A stretch of 64,000 bases of DNA from Steroidobacteraceae bacterium (GTDB taxonomy: Bacteria; Pseudomonadota; Gammaproteobacteria; Steroidobacterales; Steroidobacteraceae): positions 18,558 through 82,557 of the forward strand of contig JAHCAN010000012.1 of NCBI GenBank assembly GCA_019634915.1. The letters run 5' to 3'. Every line of letters begins with the position of its first letter. The stretch's first letter is position 1. Made by a program: the position numbers and the translations under genes. The notes beneath the pieces were generated by a model. That model ran no database searches and was not told the DNA's origin. It worked only from the letters and a program-made list of their open reading frames with translations. Below are positions 45,807 to 55,863 of the stretch, one piece after another.

Positions 45807-47180
45807 CTATCGCGTGCCGTTCGCCATGAAGAGCCGCTCGACCTGGTCGACGTGCCGGCGGTCCGCGAGGAAGATGATCACGTGGTCGCCGTCCTGCACC
45901 ACGGTGTCGTGATGCGCGAGGATCAGCTCGCTGCCGCGCGTGATCGCGCCGATGCGCGCGCCATCGGGCATCGGGATCGCGTCGACCGCGAGTCCCACGG
46001 TCCGCGAGCGGCCCGCCTCGCCGTGTGCGATCGCCTCCATGGCCTCGGCCGTGCCGTGCCGCAGCGAGTGCACGCGCACGACGTCGCCGCGGCGCACGTG
46101 CGCGAGCAGCGAACCCAGGGTCACGGTCTGCGGCGAGATCGCGACGTCGATGCTGCCGCTCTCCATCAGCTCGGCGTAGGAAGGCTTGTTGATCAGCGCC
46201 ATCACCTTGTTCGCGCCGAGGCGCTTGGCGAGCATCGCCGAGAGGATGTTCGCCTCCTCGGAATTCGTGACCGCGGCGAACACGTCGGCACCGTCGATGT
46301 TCTCCTCGATCAGCAGCTCCTCGTCGGCCGCGTCGCCGTGCAGCACGATCGCTTCCTCGAGCACCTCGGAGACGTGGCGCGCACGCTTTGCATCGCGCTC
46401 GATCAGCTTCACGTGGTGGGTACGCTCGAGGGCGCGCGCGAGGCGCAGGCCGATGCTGCCGCCGCCGGCGATCACGACGCGCCTGGCCGGATTGTCCTCG
46501 GCGCGCAGCTCGCCGAGCACGCGCCGCACCGAATCGCGCGCCGCGATGAAGAACACCTCGTCGTCGGCCTCGATCACGGTGTCGGCTTCGGGGTCGATCC
46601 GGCGGCCGTCGCGGTACAGCGCGACGATGCGTGCGTCGAGATCCGGCAGACGCTCGCGCAGCCGCCGGATCGGCTGGCCTGCGAGCGGCGCACCGGCGCC
46701 GACGCGCACGCCGACCAGCCGCGCCTGGCCGCCGCCGAAGGGCAGCACGTGCAGCGCGCCGGGGTAGCGGATCAGGCGCTCGATGTATTCGGTGACCAGC
46801 TGCTCGGGGCTGATCCACACGTCGACCGAGAGCGCCTCGGCGCTGAACAGCTTCGGATTGCCGGTGTATTCGGCCGAGCGGATGCGGGCGATCTTGGTCG
46901 GCGTGCGATAGAGCGTGTACGCGACTTCGCAGGCGAGCATGTTGACTTCGTCGCTGTTGGTCAGCGCGATCAGCACGTCGGCGCCGGCGGCGCCGGCGCT
47001 GTCGAGTACGGTCGGAAACGCGGCGTTGCCGGCGACCGTGCGGATGTCGAGCCGGCCCTGCAGGTCGCGCAGCACTTCCTCGTTCGAGTCGACGACCGTG
47101 ACGTCGTTCGCCTCCTCGCGCGAGAGGTGGTAGGCCGCGGTGCGGCCGACCTGGCCCGCGCCGAGGATCACGATCTTCAC
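45807..47180 (-). CDS. trkA: Trk system potassium-binding regulator TrkA
   Basis: A 457-aa peripheral protein with two RCK halves, each a NAD(H)-binding Rossmann domain (VILGAGQVGRTAA at the N-terminus; VIAGGGSIGLRLA near residue 235) followed by a TrkA-C domain. Nucleotide binding (NAD/ATP) regulates TrkH. GTG start at 47180 overlaps the TGA of uvrD (GTGA), so translation is coupled to the helicase, an unusual neighbour. Confidence 0.95.
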   Translation of the reverse strand: MKIVILGAGQVGRTAAYHLSREEANDVTVVDSNEEVLRDLQGRLDIRTVAGNAAFPTVLDSAGAAGADVLIALTNSDEVNMLACEVAYTLYRTPTKIARIRSAEYTGNPKLFSAEALSVDVWISPEQLVTEYIERLIRYPGALHVLPFGGGQARLVGVRVGAGAPLAGQPIRRLRERLPDLDARIVALYRDGRRIDPEADTVIEADDEVFFIAARDSVRRVLGELRAEDNPARRVVIAGGGSIGLRLARALERTHHVKLIERDAKRARHVSEVLEEAIVLHGDAADEELLIEENIDGADVFAAVTNSEEANILSAMLAKRLGANKVMALINKPSYAELMESGSIDVAISPQTVTLGSLLAHVRRGDVVRVHSLRHGTAEAMEAIAHGEAGRSRTVGLAVDAIPMPDGARIGAITRGSELILAHHDTVVQDGDHVIIFLADRRHVDQVERLFMANGTR

Positions 47181-49360
47181 GACAGCGCCTCCAGGTTCGC
47201 GTACGCGAGCATCAGCCATTTCGTGCCCTGGCGCTCGAAATTCACCTGGATGCGCGCCTGCGGCCCCTGGCCCTCGACGTTGAGCACCGTGCCCTCGCCG
47301 AACTTGCCGTGGCGCACGCGGGCGCCGAGTCGCATGCCGGGCGCGACCGGCTCGGACGCGACTGCGCGACGGCCGGGCCGGTGGTGCGCGGCGGCCGTCG
47401 GCGCGGCATACGGCCGGCCGAGCCGGATACGCGGGCGCACCTCCTCGACCAGATCCTCGGGCAGCTCGGTGATGAAGCGCGACGCCTGGCCGTAGCTGTC
47501 GCTGCCGTGCAGCCGCCGCTGCTCGGCGTAGGTGAGGTACAGCTGGCGCATCGCGCGGGTCATGCCGACGTAGCACAGGCGGCGCTCTTCCTCGAGGCCG
47601 TCGAGATCGTTGAGCGAGCGCTGGTGCGGAAAGAGACCGTCCTCCATGCCGCAGATGAACACGACCGGGAATTCGAGCCCCTTCGCGGTGTGCAGGGTCA
47701 TCATCTGCACGCAGTCCTCCCACTCGCCGGCCTGGCCTTCGCCCGACTCGAGCGCGGCGTGCGCGAGGAATGCATCGAGCGGGGGCAGCTCGCCCTCGGG
47801 CTCGAAGCCGCGGGCCGCGCTGACGAGCTCCTCGAGGTTCTCGACACGTGCCTCGCCGCGCTCGGCCTTCTCCCTGCGATGATGCTCGATGAGCCCGCTC
47901 GCCGTCAGCACGAGGTCGACCTGTTCGTGCAGCACGAGCGGCGCCGCATCGGCCGCCATGCGCTCGATCAGCTGCAGGAACCCGGCGAGCGCCGCCGTGG
48001 CGCGCCCGCCGAGCGCCTGGCTGGCAACCGCGGCGGTTGCCGCCCGCCACAGCGAGCTGCCCTGCTCGCGCGCCGCCACGCGCAGTTCGCCGAGACTCTT
48101 CGCGCCGATGCCGCGCGTCGGCAGATTGACGACCCGCTCGAACGAGGCATCATCGTCGCGATTCGCCAGCAGGCGCAGGTAGGCGAGCGCGTCCTTCACT
48201 TCGGCACGCTCGAAGAAGCGCAGTCCGCCGTAGACCTTGTACGGAATGCGCGCCGACAGGAACGCCTCCTCGAACACGCGCGACTGCGCGTTCGAGCGGT
48301 AGAGGATCGCGATGTCGCGACGCTCGCCGCCCTGCTGCATGTGGTCGCGGATGCGTTGCGTGACGAAGTCGGCCTCGTCGCGCTCGTTGAAGGCCGCGTA
48401 GAGGCGGATCGGCTCGCCGTGCCCGCCGCTGGTCCACAGGTTCTTGCCGAGCCGGCCGGCGTTGTGCGCGATCAGTGCGTTCGCGGCCTGCAGGATGTTG
48501 CCGGTCGAGCGGTAGTTCTGCTCGAGGCGGAACAACTGCGCCTGCGGCCAGTCGCGCTGGAACTGCTGCAGGTTCTCGACTCTTGCCCCGCGCCAGCGGT
48601 ATATCGACTGATCGTCGTCGGCCACAATATAGGGCGCGCCGTCGCTGCCGGCGAGCAGCTTCATCCACGCGTACTGGATCGCGTTGGTGTCCTGGAATTC
48701 GTCGACCAGCACGTGGCGGAAGCGCGCGCGGTAGTGCCGCAGCACCTCGGGGTTGTCGCGCAGCAGCTCGAAGGCGCGCAGCAGCAGCTCGGCGAAATCG
48801 ACCACGCCGGCGCGCGCGCAGGCCTCCTCGTAGTCGTGGTAGAGCCTGATGAACTGGCGGCGCGTCGGGTCGTTGCCGTCCTTCAGCGCCTTCGGCCGCA
48901 GCCCTTCGTCCTTCTGGTGGTTGATGAACCAGACGACCTCGCGCGGGATCCAGCGCGACTCGTCGAGGCCCTGCGAGCGCAGCAGCTTGCGCACCATGCG
49001 CAGCTGGTCCTCGGCATCGAGGATCTGGAAGCCCTGCGGCAGGCCCGCCTCGCGCCAGTGCAGGCGCAGCAGGCGGTGCGCGATGCCGTGGAAGGTGCCG
49101 ACCCACAGCGCCGCGCCCGGAATGCCGAGCAGGCCCTCGATGCGGGCACGCATCTCGCCGGCGGCCTTGTTGGTGAAAGTCACCGCGAGGATGCTGTGCG
49201 GCGAGGCGCCCTCGACCTGGATCAGCCAGGCGATGCGGTGCGTGAGCACGCGTGTCTTGCCGCTGCCGGCGCCGGCGAGTACCAGCATCGGCCCGACGGG
49301 CGCCGTGACCGCCGCACGCTGCGCGTCGTTCAGCGGCGAGAGAATCGGGGAGAGGTCCAT
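47177..49360 (-). CDS. uvrD: DNA helicase II (UvrD/Rep-family)
   Basis: A 727-aa superfamily 1A 3'-5' helicase with AGAGSGKT (Walker A), VDEFQDTN (Walker B), DDDQSIYRWRGA, QNYRSTGNI, MTLHTAKGLEFPVVF and VGMTRAM. The C-terminal ~60 residues form the Tudor-like tail of UvrD/PcrA (GARVRHGKFGEGTVLNVEG). It acts in nucleotide-excision and mismatch repair. It is followed directly by trkA and preceded 11 nt by the AI-2E-family gene. Confidence 0.95.
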   Translation of the reverse strand: MDLSPILSPLNDAQRAAVTAPVGPMLVLAGAGSGKTRVLTHRIAWLIQVEGASPHSILAVTFTNKAAGEMRARIEGLLGIPGAALWVGTFHGIAHRLLRLHWREAGLPQGFQILDAEDQLRMVRKLLRSQGLDESRWIPREVVWFINHQKDEGLRPKALKDGNDPTRRQFIRLYHDYEEACARAGVVDFAELLLRAFELLRDNPEVLRHYRARFRHVLVDEFQDTNAIQYAWMKLLAGSDGAPYIVADDDQSIYRWRGARVENLQQFQRDWPQAQLFRLEQNYRSTGNILQAANALIAHNAGRLGKNLWTSGGHGEPIRLYAAFNERDEADFVTQRIRDHMQQGGERRDIAILYRSNAQSRVFEEAFLSARIPYKVYGGLRFFERAEVKDALAYLRLLANRDDDASFERVVNLPTRGIGAKSLGELRVAAREQGSSLWRAATAAVASQALGGRATAALAGFLQLIERMAADAAPLVLHEQVDLVLTASGLIEHHRREKAERGEARVENLEELVSAARGFEPEGELPPLDAFLAHAALESGEGQAGEWEDCVQMMTLHTAKGLEFPVVFICGMEDGLFPHQRSLNDLDGLEEERRLCYVGMTRAMRQLYLTYAEQRRLHGSDSYGQASRFITELPEDLVEEVRPRIRLGRPYAAPTAAAHHRPGRRAVASEPVAPGMRLGARVRHGKFGEGTVLNVEGQGPQARIQVNFERQGTKWLMLAYANLEALS

Positions 49361-49371
49361 AGAGCCGCCTA

Positions 49372-50430
49372 TTATGCCGGCGGCGCCATCTTTTCATCCA
49401 TGTAGTCGAGCAGCGCGGCCGCGAGCGTCAGCACCAGCGGGCCGACGATCAGGCCGATCGCGCCGAACGCCGCGGCGCCGCCCAGCACGCCGATGAACAC
49501 GGTCAGCGTCGACACCTGCGCGCGGCTCGATACCAGCATCGGGCGGATCACATTGTCGCTCGATGACACGCCGACGCCCCAGATCAGCATGAAGATCGCC
49601 ATGCCCCAGCGGCCGACCGCGGCGAGATACAGCGCCGCCGGGATCCACACGAGCGCCGCGCCGCCGAACGGCAGCAGCGCGAGCAGCGCCGCGAGCACGC
49701 CGAACACGACATACGAGGGCAGTCCCGCGATCGCGAAGCCGATCCCGACCGCGGCGCCCTGCAGCAGCGCCGTGATGCCGCTGCCGTACACGACCGCGCG
49801 CGTGACCTGCGCCAGATGATCGAACAGCTCGTCGCGCCGCGCCGGCTGCATCGGGATCATGCGCTTGCAGCGCGTGACCCAGGCCGCGCCGTCGCGCACG
49901 AAGAAATAGAGCAGTACGATCGCGATGCCGAAACCGAGCGCGGTGCCGAGCGCGCCGACGACGATGTTGCCGCCGATCGACGCACCCCACTTGAGGAAGG
50001 TCTGCCCGCTCGACAGCAGCCAGTCGCGCAGCTCCGGCGCACCGAAGCCGGCGTTCTCCTCGAGCCACTGCAGAGCCGGCCCGATCAGCGGATAGCGCCC
50101 GAAATCGGTGATGCCGCCCTCGCCGAGCCCCAGCACGAAGCCTTGCGCGCGTCCCGCCAGCTCCGCGGCCTGCGCCGCGAACACGGCGCCGATGATCGAC
50201 AGCGGAATCAGGATCGCGACCGGCGTCAGCACCGTGATCAGCGCTGCCGACCAGCCGGCGCGGCCGCGGAACCGGCGTGTCCAGCGCTCGTGCAGCGGAT
50301 AGAGCATGAAGGCGAGGAAGGCCGCCCAGACGATCGGGCCGAAAAAGGGCGTGAAGATGCGGACCAGCAGCCAGACGACGATCGCCGCGGTGACCACCGC
50401 GAACACGCGCCGGTAGAACAGGGAGTCCAT
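49372..50430 (-). CDS. AI-2E family (PerM-like) permease
   Basis: A 352-aa inner-membrane protein with seven to eight helices and the family's conserved GVLAALLALLPFGGAALVW and GLIVGPLVLTLA segments. Members have been reported to export AI-2 or act as Na+/H+ antiporters; the name does not prove autoinducer transport. Start ATG at 50430. It lies between gloB (22-nt gap) and uvrD (11-nt gap) in the same direction. Confidence 0.9.
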   Translation of the reverse strand: MDSLFYRRVFAVVTAAIVVWLLVRIFTPFFGPIVWAAFLAFMLYPLHERWTRRFRGRAGWSAALITVLTPVAILIPLSIIGAVFAAQAAELAGRAQGFVLGLGEGGITDFGRYPLIGPALQWLEENAGFGAPELRDWLLSSGQTFLKWGASIGGNIVVGALGTALGFGIAIVLLYFFVRDGAAWVTRCKRMIPMQPARRDELFDHLAQVTRAVVYGSGITALLQGAAVGIGFAIAGLPSYVVFGVLAALLALLPFGGAALVWIPAALYLAAVGRWGMAIFMLIWGVGVSSSDNVIRPMLVSSRAQVSTLTVFIGVLGGAAAFGAIGLIVGPLVLTLAAALLDYMDEKMAPPA

Positions 50431-50452
50431 GGGGGGATTATGCCAGCGCACG

Positions 50453-51244
50453 CTACCAGCGGTTGCGCAGCTCGCGCAGCCGCAGGAACACCTCGAGCGG
50501 CGTGGGCTCGGCGGCCAGGTCGGGAAAGGCCTCGCGCAGCCGCGCGATGATCCGCGGGTTGCCGAGGCGGAAGAACACGTTGATGCGCTTCTCCTCGCCG
50601 AGCGTCGTGATCGGCGCGGCGGCCGGATCGTGCCGCGCCGCCGCCTGGTGCATCGCCTCGGCCGCGGCATTGCCGGGCTCGCGATCGAGCGTGAACGCGA
50701 GGTTGCGCTCGAGGTACTCGTGCCCGGGGTAGACGCGCGTGGCGTCGGGCAGCCGCGCGAGCTGCTGCGCGAAGGTCTCGTAGAGCAGTTCCGGGTGGCC
50801 GCCGTGATGACAGTTGCCGGCGCCCGCGTTGAACAGCGTGTCGCCGCAGAACAGCGCCGGACTGTCGCCGCGCGCATAGAGGCAGATGTGCGCGAGCGTG
50901 TGGCCCGGCGTGTCGAGGCATTCGAGTTCGACCGTGCGGCCGACCCGCACGACGTCGCCGCGCGTCAGGCCGACGTCCACGTGGCCGATGCGCGCCGCCG
51001 CGCCGGCATGCGCGAGTACACGGGCGCCGGTCAGCTCGCGCAGCGGCTCGTTGCCGCCGGTGTGGTCACGGTGCTCGTGCGTGTTCAGGATCTGCGTGAT
51101 CTCGTAGCCGCGCGCCTTCGCGGCGTCGGCGCACTTGCGCCAGTCGAGCGGGTCGATCGCGAGCGCCTCGCCGGTCTGCGGGCAGGCGACCAGGTAATGG
51201 AAGTTGCGGTAGTCGTTCGCCGCCCAGATGCGCTCGATCAGCAT
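50453..51244 (-). CDS. gloB: hydroxyacylglutathione hydrolase (glyoxalase II)
   Basis: A 263-aa metallo-beta-lactamase-fold hydrolase that releases D-lactate from S-lactoylglutathione. The metal motif THEHRDHTGG is present, with further ligands in DTPGHTLAHI and FCGDTLFNAGAGNC, and the glutathione-binding PGHEYLERNL; the C-terminal helical HAGH-C domain follows. ATG at 51244 overlaps the end of the sensor kinase by 7 nt, implying co-translation. Confidence 0.95.
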   Translation of the reverse strand: MLIERIWAANDYRNFHYLVACPQTGEALAIDPLDWRKCADAAKARGYEITQILNTHEHRDHTGGNEPLRELTGARVLAHAGAAARIGHVDVGLTRGDVVRVGRTVELECLDTPGHTLAHICLYARGDSPALFCGDTLFNAGAGNCHHGGHPELLYETFAQQLARLPDATRVYPGHEYLERNLAFTLDREPGNAAAEAMHQAAARHDPAAAPITTLGEEKRINVFFRLGNPRIIARLREAFPDLAAEPTPLEVFLRLRELRNRW

Positions 51245-53298
51245 TCGTTGATCCGCCGTGGCCGCGCGAGTTCCCCGAGGGGCGCCCTGACCAGCACGTG
51301 CGTGCCGCGGCCCGGCGCCGAGTCGATCTCGAGCGTGCCGCCGATGATCGTCAGGCGTTCGCGGATGCTGTAGAGCCCGAAGCCGCCCTGCTGCGTCGGC
51401 AGGAAAGTCAGCTCCGAGACGTTGAAGCCGATGCCGGCGTCGTCGACAGTCAGCTCGAAATCGCGGCCACTGACGCCGGTGCGGATCGTGACCACGGTCG
51501 CCCGCGCATGCCGCGCGACGTTCTGCAGCAGCTGGCGCGCGGCCTGGAAGACCAGGATCGCGGTCTCCTCGGCAAGCGGCTTCGGCTGGCCGTCGTCCTC
51601 GAAGTCGACGCGCGTGCGCTGGCGCTGCGCGAACTCGTCGGCGAGCCAGCGCAGCCCGACGACGATGTCCTGCTCGTGCAGTCCGGGCGGCATCAGGTCG
51701 GTCATCAGCGCGCGCACCTGCGCGGTCGACTCGCCGATCGTCAGCTCGAGCGCCGAAATGTCGGGCAGCGGCTCGCCACGCTCGGCGGCCATGCGCAGTG
51801 CCGCGATGTGCATCTGCAGGCCGACGAGGCTCTGCGCGAGACCGTCGTGCAGGTCGGCGGCGATCTTGCGCCGCGCACGCTCCTCGGTCAGCGTCAGCTC
51901 GGTGGCGAGCGCGCGCAGTTCGCGTTGCTGTGCCTCGAGGCGCTTCTGCGCGGCGCGGAAATGCGTGACGTCGCGGGCGACGCCCCAGATGCGCCGCAGG
52001 CTGCCGTGCTCGACATCGGTGGTCAGCGACACGAGCAGCGTGCGGTCGAGGCCATAAGGCCCCGGCAGCACGCACTCGACGTTCTCGATGCGCCCGCCTA
52101 CGGCGATCGTGTCGGGCACCGTGGCGAGGCAGTGGCGCAGCCACGGCGGATGGCCCGAGATGCGCCCCTGCGCGGCGAGTCCGCCGCCTTCGGCCTTGCG
52201 GTAGGCCTCGTTCGCTTCGGCGATGTAGGCGTGCTTGCCGAGCCAGCTGCGCTGCTCTGCGCCGGACAGCAGCAGCGGCATCGGCTGCGACAGCTCGAGC
52301 CGGAAGATCGCCTCGGAGCTCTGCTGGACGAAAGCGCGATAGCGCCGGTCGCTCGCGCGCAGCTGCTGAAGCGCGTTGCGCTTCTCGGCATTCGCGGCCT
52401 GCACGACCAGCAGCGGCACGACCACCAGCACGAGGAAAGCCTGCAGTTCGAGGATCGGACCGAACTCGCGCACGAGCGTGCCGCTGAACGGCCCGAGGCC
52501 CGCGAGCGTGTAGCCGGTCGACGCGACGGCGACCATCAGCAGCGCGAGCGTCAGGCGCCGCGCGCCGCAGTCCGCGACGATCCACAGCAGTGCCGCGTAG
52601 ACGAGGAACGGGGAATCGAGCGCGATCACGTCGACGCGAAAGCTCCCCGAGAACACGTGCCACAGCACGAGCGCGAGCACGCCGAACTGCAGGCCGACGT
52701 ACCAGTTTCGCGGCGCCGGCCGGTCGGGCTGCACGCGCACGCCCTGCTCGGCCCAGCAGAGGATCAGGGGCACGAGGACGACCGCGCCGAGGTAGCCGCT
52801 GAGCCACCAGGCCTGCTGGTTGCGCCAGTAGGCGATCGAGCCGCCGGCGCCGGAGACCACGCTGCCGCCGAGCAGCCCGCCCGCGAACGTCGCGATCAGC
52901 AGCAGCAGTGTCAGACGGGCGGTGGGCCCGGTGCGCGCGAAGTCGACGCGCAGGCCGATGTAGCGTCCGACCAGCCACGCGGCGAGCAGCGCCTGGCCGA
53001 GATTCACGAGCCCGATCAGCACGGCGTGCTGCGGGATGAAGACGTTCTGCACCAGTGTGTAGGCCAGGATCTCGGCCAGCAGCCCCGACGCGGCGAGCCA
53101 GGACCAATAGCGGCGCGGAAAGAGCAGCAGCGCGGCGATCAGCGTGCCGGCCGCCGGCCAGAACGCCGCGGCGCTCGGCGGCTGCACGAGCAGCGCGTTG
53201 CCGAGCGCGGTCGCGGCAAAGTGGATCGGGAAAAACGCGGCCGCCACGGCCGCCGGAGGCCAGGTGACCGACCAGACTGTCCGCGGCTCGCCGTACAT
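51238..53298 (-). CDS. MASE1-domain sensor histidine kinase (NarL-type)
   Basis: A 686-aa membrane kinase. Residues ~15-300 are eight or more helices of the MASE1 type (with FWPAAGTLIAALLLF). A PAS-like region (~318-445) is followed by a HisKA_3 segment with the phospho-accepting His484 (IAADLHDGLAQSLVGLQ) and an HATPase_c domain (QLLQNVARHARA, DDAGIGF, GFGLYSIRERL). It would partner a LuxR/NarL-type regulator, but none is adjacent. It overlaps gloB. The ligand is unknown. Confidence 0.88.
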   Translation of the reverse strand: MYGEPRTVWSVTWPPAAVAAAFFPIHFAATALGNALLVQPPSAAAFWPAAGTLIAALLLFPRRYWSWLAASGLLAEILAYTLVQNVFIPQHAVLIGLVNLGQALLAAWLVGRYIGLRVDFARTGPTARLTLLLLIATFAGGLLGGSVVSGAGGSIAYWRNQQAWWLSGYLGAVVLVPLILCWAEQGVRVQPDRPAPRNWYVGLQFGVLALVLWHVFSGSFRVDVIALDSPFLVYAALLWIVADCGARRLTLALLMVAVASTGYTLAGLGPFSGTLVREFGPILELQAFLVLVVVPLLVVQAANAEKRNALQQLRASDRRYRAFVQQSSEAIFRLELSQPMPLLLSGAEQRSWLGKHAYIAEANEAYRKAEGGGLAAQGRISGHPPWLRHCLATVPDTIAVGGRIENVECVLPGPYGLDRTLLVSLTTDVEHGSLRRIWGVARDVTHFRAAQKRLEAQQRELRALATELTLTEERARRKIAADLHDGLAQSLVGLQMHIAALRMAAERGEPLPDISALELTIGESTAQVRALMTDLMPPGLHEQDIVVGLRWLADEFAQRQRTRVDFEDDGQPKPLAEETAILVFQAARQLLQNVARHARATVVTIRTGVSGRDFELTVDDAGIGFNVSELTFLPTQQGGFGLYSIRERLTIIGGTLEIDSAPGRGTHVLVRAPLGELARPRRINEC

Positions 53299-53429
53299 GC
53301 CCTGTATCCGCGCCCGTCCCGGCGATCACCTTGCGGCGTGCGCCCGCGCCCGTCAACTGCCGCCGGCCGGTCCACGGACGCGACCTGCCGCAACCGCGAT
53401 GTCGCTCACGATACCGCGCCCCGGACGCG

Positions 53430-54317
53430 CTAACCCGCGGCGATCAGCTGGGTGGTCGGAATGTAGTGATCGACCAGCAGCGCCGCGAAGATCCACAGCA
53501 GCCAGGTCACCGAGAACTTGAACACGCGCATCGGCAGGTCCTGCCGTTCGGTCAGCTGCATCGCGAGGGCGTAATAGAGGAACACGCCGTTCAGCACCAG
53601 CGACGCGACGAGATAGATCAGCCCGCTCATGCCGGTCACGAACGGCATCAGCGTCACGAGCACGAGCAGCACCGTGTAGAGCAGCACCTGCAGGCGCGTG
53701 TACGGGACGCCGTGCGTCACCGGCAGCATCGGGATGCCGGCGCGCGCGTACTCGTCCTTGCGTGCGATCGCGAGCGCCCAGAAATGCGGCGGCGTCCACA
53801 CGAAGACGATCAGGAACAGCAGCAGTGCGTCGGGATCGATCGAGTTGGTGACGGCAGCCCAGCCGAGCACCGGCGGCGCGGCGCCGGCCGCGCCACCGAT
53901 CACGATGTTCTGCGAGGTCGCGCGCTTGAGCCACGCGGTGTAGATCACCGCGTAGCCGATCAGCGAGAAGAACGTGAGCACCGCGGTCAGCGGGTTCACG
54001 AGCCACCACAGGATCAGCATCGACAGCGTGCCGAGCAGGGCCGCGAACGAGAGCGCGCGCGGCGTCGAGATCTTGCCCTTCGGCAGCGGCCGGTTGCGCG
54101 TGCGCGCCATCTGCTCGTCGATCCGCTGGTCGAGCACGTGGTTGATCGCGGCGGCGCAGGCCGCGGCCAGCGCAATGCCGATGTTGCCCCACACGAGCGC
54201 GCGCAGCGGCGGCCAGCCGGGGCTCGCGAGCAGCGTGCCGACGATCGCCGTGAAGACGATCAGGTAGACGACGTTCGGCTTGGTCAGCTCGAAGTAATCG
54301 CGCCAGGTCGCGCTCAT
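53430..54317 (-). CDS. ctaB: protoheme IX farnesyltransferase (heme O synthase)
   Basis: A 295-aa UbiA-family enzyme with eight or nine helices. The prenyl-diphosphate motif [20 protein letters not shown] is intact, with a second motif [17 protein letters not shown]. It converts heme B to heme O for the aa3 oxidase. ATG overlaps the ctaA stop (ATGA). Last gene of the SURF1-SCO-ctaA-ctaB unit. Confidence 0.96.
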   Translation of the reverse strand: MSATWRDYFELTKPNVVYLIVFTAIVGTLLASPGWPPLRALVWGNIGIALAAACAAAINHVLDQRIDEQMARTRNRPLPKGKISTPRALSFAALLGTLSMLILWWLVNPLTAVLTFFSLIGYAVIYTAWLKRATSQNIVIGGAAGAAPPVLGWAAVTNSIDPDALLLFLIVFVWTPPHFWALAIARKDEYARAGIPMLPVTHGVPYTRLQVLLYTVLLVLVTLMPFVTGMSGLIYLVASLVLNGVFLYYALAMQLTERQDLPMRVFKFSVTWLLWIFAALLVDHYIPTTQLIAAG

Positions 54318-55318
54318 GCACGCACCCGCCGGTTCAGCAGCACCGCGGCGAGCAGCAGCAGCGCGGCGCCTGCGTTGTGCGCGGTCGCGAGCCACAGCGG
54401 GAAGCCGCGCCAGATCATGAAGATGCCGATCGCGAGCTGCAGCGCGAGCGCCGCGATCACGAACACCGCGGCGCGCACCGCGCCGGGCCGCCGCACGCGC
54501 CACAGCGCCGTGCCGGCGGCGACCAGCAGCGCGAGCGCCGCGACCACCGCGCCGAGCCGGTGCACGAAGTGGATCGCGACGCGCGCCGGGTGATCGAGCA
54601 CGCCGCCCTCGTAGTTGATGCCGAGCCCGTGCCACAGCACGAACGCGTCGCGGAAGTCCATCGACGGCCACCAGGAGGCCTGGCAGGTCGGGAAGTCGGG
54701 GCAGGCCATCGCCGCGTAGTTGCTGCTGGTCCAGCCGCCGAGCACGATCTGCAGCGTGAGCGCAGCGATGCCGACGAGCGCCCAGCGCCGCACGATGCGC
54801 GGCGCATCGCTGTCCGCGCCGCGCGGGCGCAGCGTGAGCCACAGCCACGACAGCAGCGCGAGCGTCGTCAGGCCGAACACCAGGTGCGCGGTGACGATCA
54901 GCGGCTTCAGCAGCCAGGTCACCGTGAGCATGCCGAGAATGCCCTGGAAGACGACGACGACCACGAGTGCGATCGGCAGGCCGAGCGGCACCTGCCGCGC
55001 CTTGCGCGTCGCGATTGCGATGCCCGCGATCACGACGATCAGCAGGCCGAGCGTCGAGGCGGCGTAGCGGTGGATCATCTCGCGCCAGGCCTTGCCGGCG
55101 TCGATCTCGGCGCCGGGAAAGCGCTGCTGCACGAGCGCATCGTTCGCGAGCGCGCCGGTCGGCGTCACGTGGCCGTAGCAGCCCGGCCAGTCCGGGCAGC
55201 CGAGGCCGGCGGCGGAGAGGCGCACATAGGCGCCGAGCACGACGACGCCGAGGCACAGCAGCATCGCGGTGAGAGCGAGGCGGCGTACGAGGGTCACACT
55301 GTTCATGGGCGGGCTCAT
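54314..55318 (-). CDS. ctaA: heme A synthase
   Basis: A 334-aa eight-helix enzyme that hydroxylates heme O to heme A. Heme-ligand histidines are seen in [20 protein letters not shown] and HNAGAA, and the extracytoplasmic cysteine pairs in [12 protein letters not shown] and ACPDFPTCQ. The ATG at 55318 gives an ATGA overlap with the upstream gene; an ATG four codons in (55306) is an alternative. Confidence 0.95.
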   Translation of the reverse strand: MSPPMNSVTLVRRLALTAMLLCLGVVVLGAYVRLSAAGLGCPDWPGCYGHVTPTGALANDALVQQRFPGAEIDAGKAWREMIHRYAASTLGLLIVVIAGIAIATRKARQVPLGLPIALVVVVVFQGILGMLTVTWLLKPLIVTAHLVFGLTTLALLSWLWLTLRPRGADSDAPRIVRRWALVGIAALTLQIVLGGWTSSNYAAMACPDFPTCQASWWPSMDFRDAFVLWHGLGINYEGGVLDHPARVAIHFVHRLGAVVAALALLVAAGTALWRVRRPGAVRAAVFVIAALALQLAIGIFMIWRGFPLWLATAHNAGAALLLLAAVLLNRRVRA

Positions 55319-55863
55319 CCGATGTGCGAGAGGTTCAGCAGCTTCTTCAGGTCGGCGAGCATGCCCTTCGGGTTGTCGCGCGTGTCGAAGTGCATGATCA
55401 GGTTGCCGAGCGGGTCGACGAGCCAGATCGTCCGATCCGGCACGCCCGCCGGCAGCGCGGCGAGCAACGCCGCGGTGGCGCGGTCGGCCGGGTCGAGCCG
55501 GATCAGCCCGGGGTGCTGCTGCGCGAGGAAGTCGGCGTCACAGCAGTCGCTTGGTGCGATCAGCACGCGCTGCACGCGGTCGAGGTCCTTGGCGAGCGAC
55601 AGCCAGGTCTGGCGGGTGTAGTGCAGAGACTCGAGGCAGGTCTCGCTGCAGCGGCCGTCCGCGGTCTGCACCAGCGTCCACTTCGCTTCGGGCCAGGGGC
55701 TCGCAATCTGGATCGGCCGCGCGAGCAGCACGCCATGGTTGGTGCTCTGCGCGGGCCGCCAGCCGCCGCCGTAATACAGCGCGAAGGCGAGGAACAGCGG
55801 CACGAAGAACAGGGCGGCGAGGCCCAGCATCGTGCGCAGTCCGCGGGAATTCGTCGTCGTCAT
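55315..55863 (-). CDS. SCO1/SenC-like membrane-anchored thioredoxin-fold protein
   Basis: A 182-aa protein with an N-terminal anchor ([17 protein letters not shown]) and a thioredoxin-like domain. The CxxxC motif (CSETC) and a later His in NLIMHFDTR fit SCO copper chaperones that deliver copper to the CuA site. A second Cys pair occurs in SDCCDADF. Overlaps both SURF1 and ctaA by 4 nt. The position in the cox assembly operon supports the role. Confidence 0.8.
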   Translation of the reverse strand: MTTTNSRGLRTMLGLAALFFVPLFLAFALYYGGGWRPAQSTNHGVLLARPIQIASPWPEAKWTLVQTADGRCSETCLESLHYTRQTWLSLAKDLDRVQRVLIAPSDCCDADFLAQQHPGLIRLDPADRATAALLAALPAGVPDRTIWLVDPLGNLIMHFDTRDNPKGMLADLKKLLNLSHIG

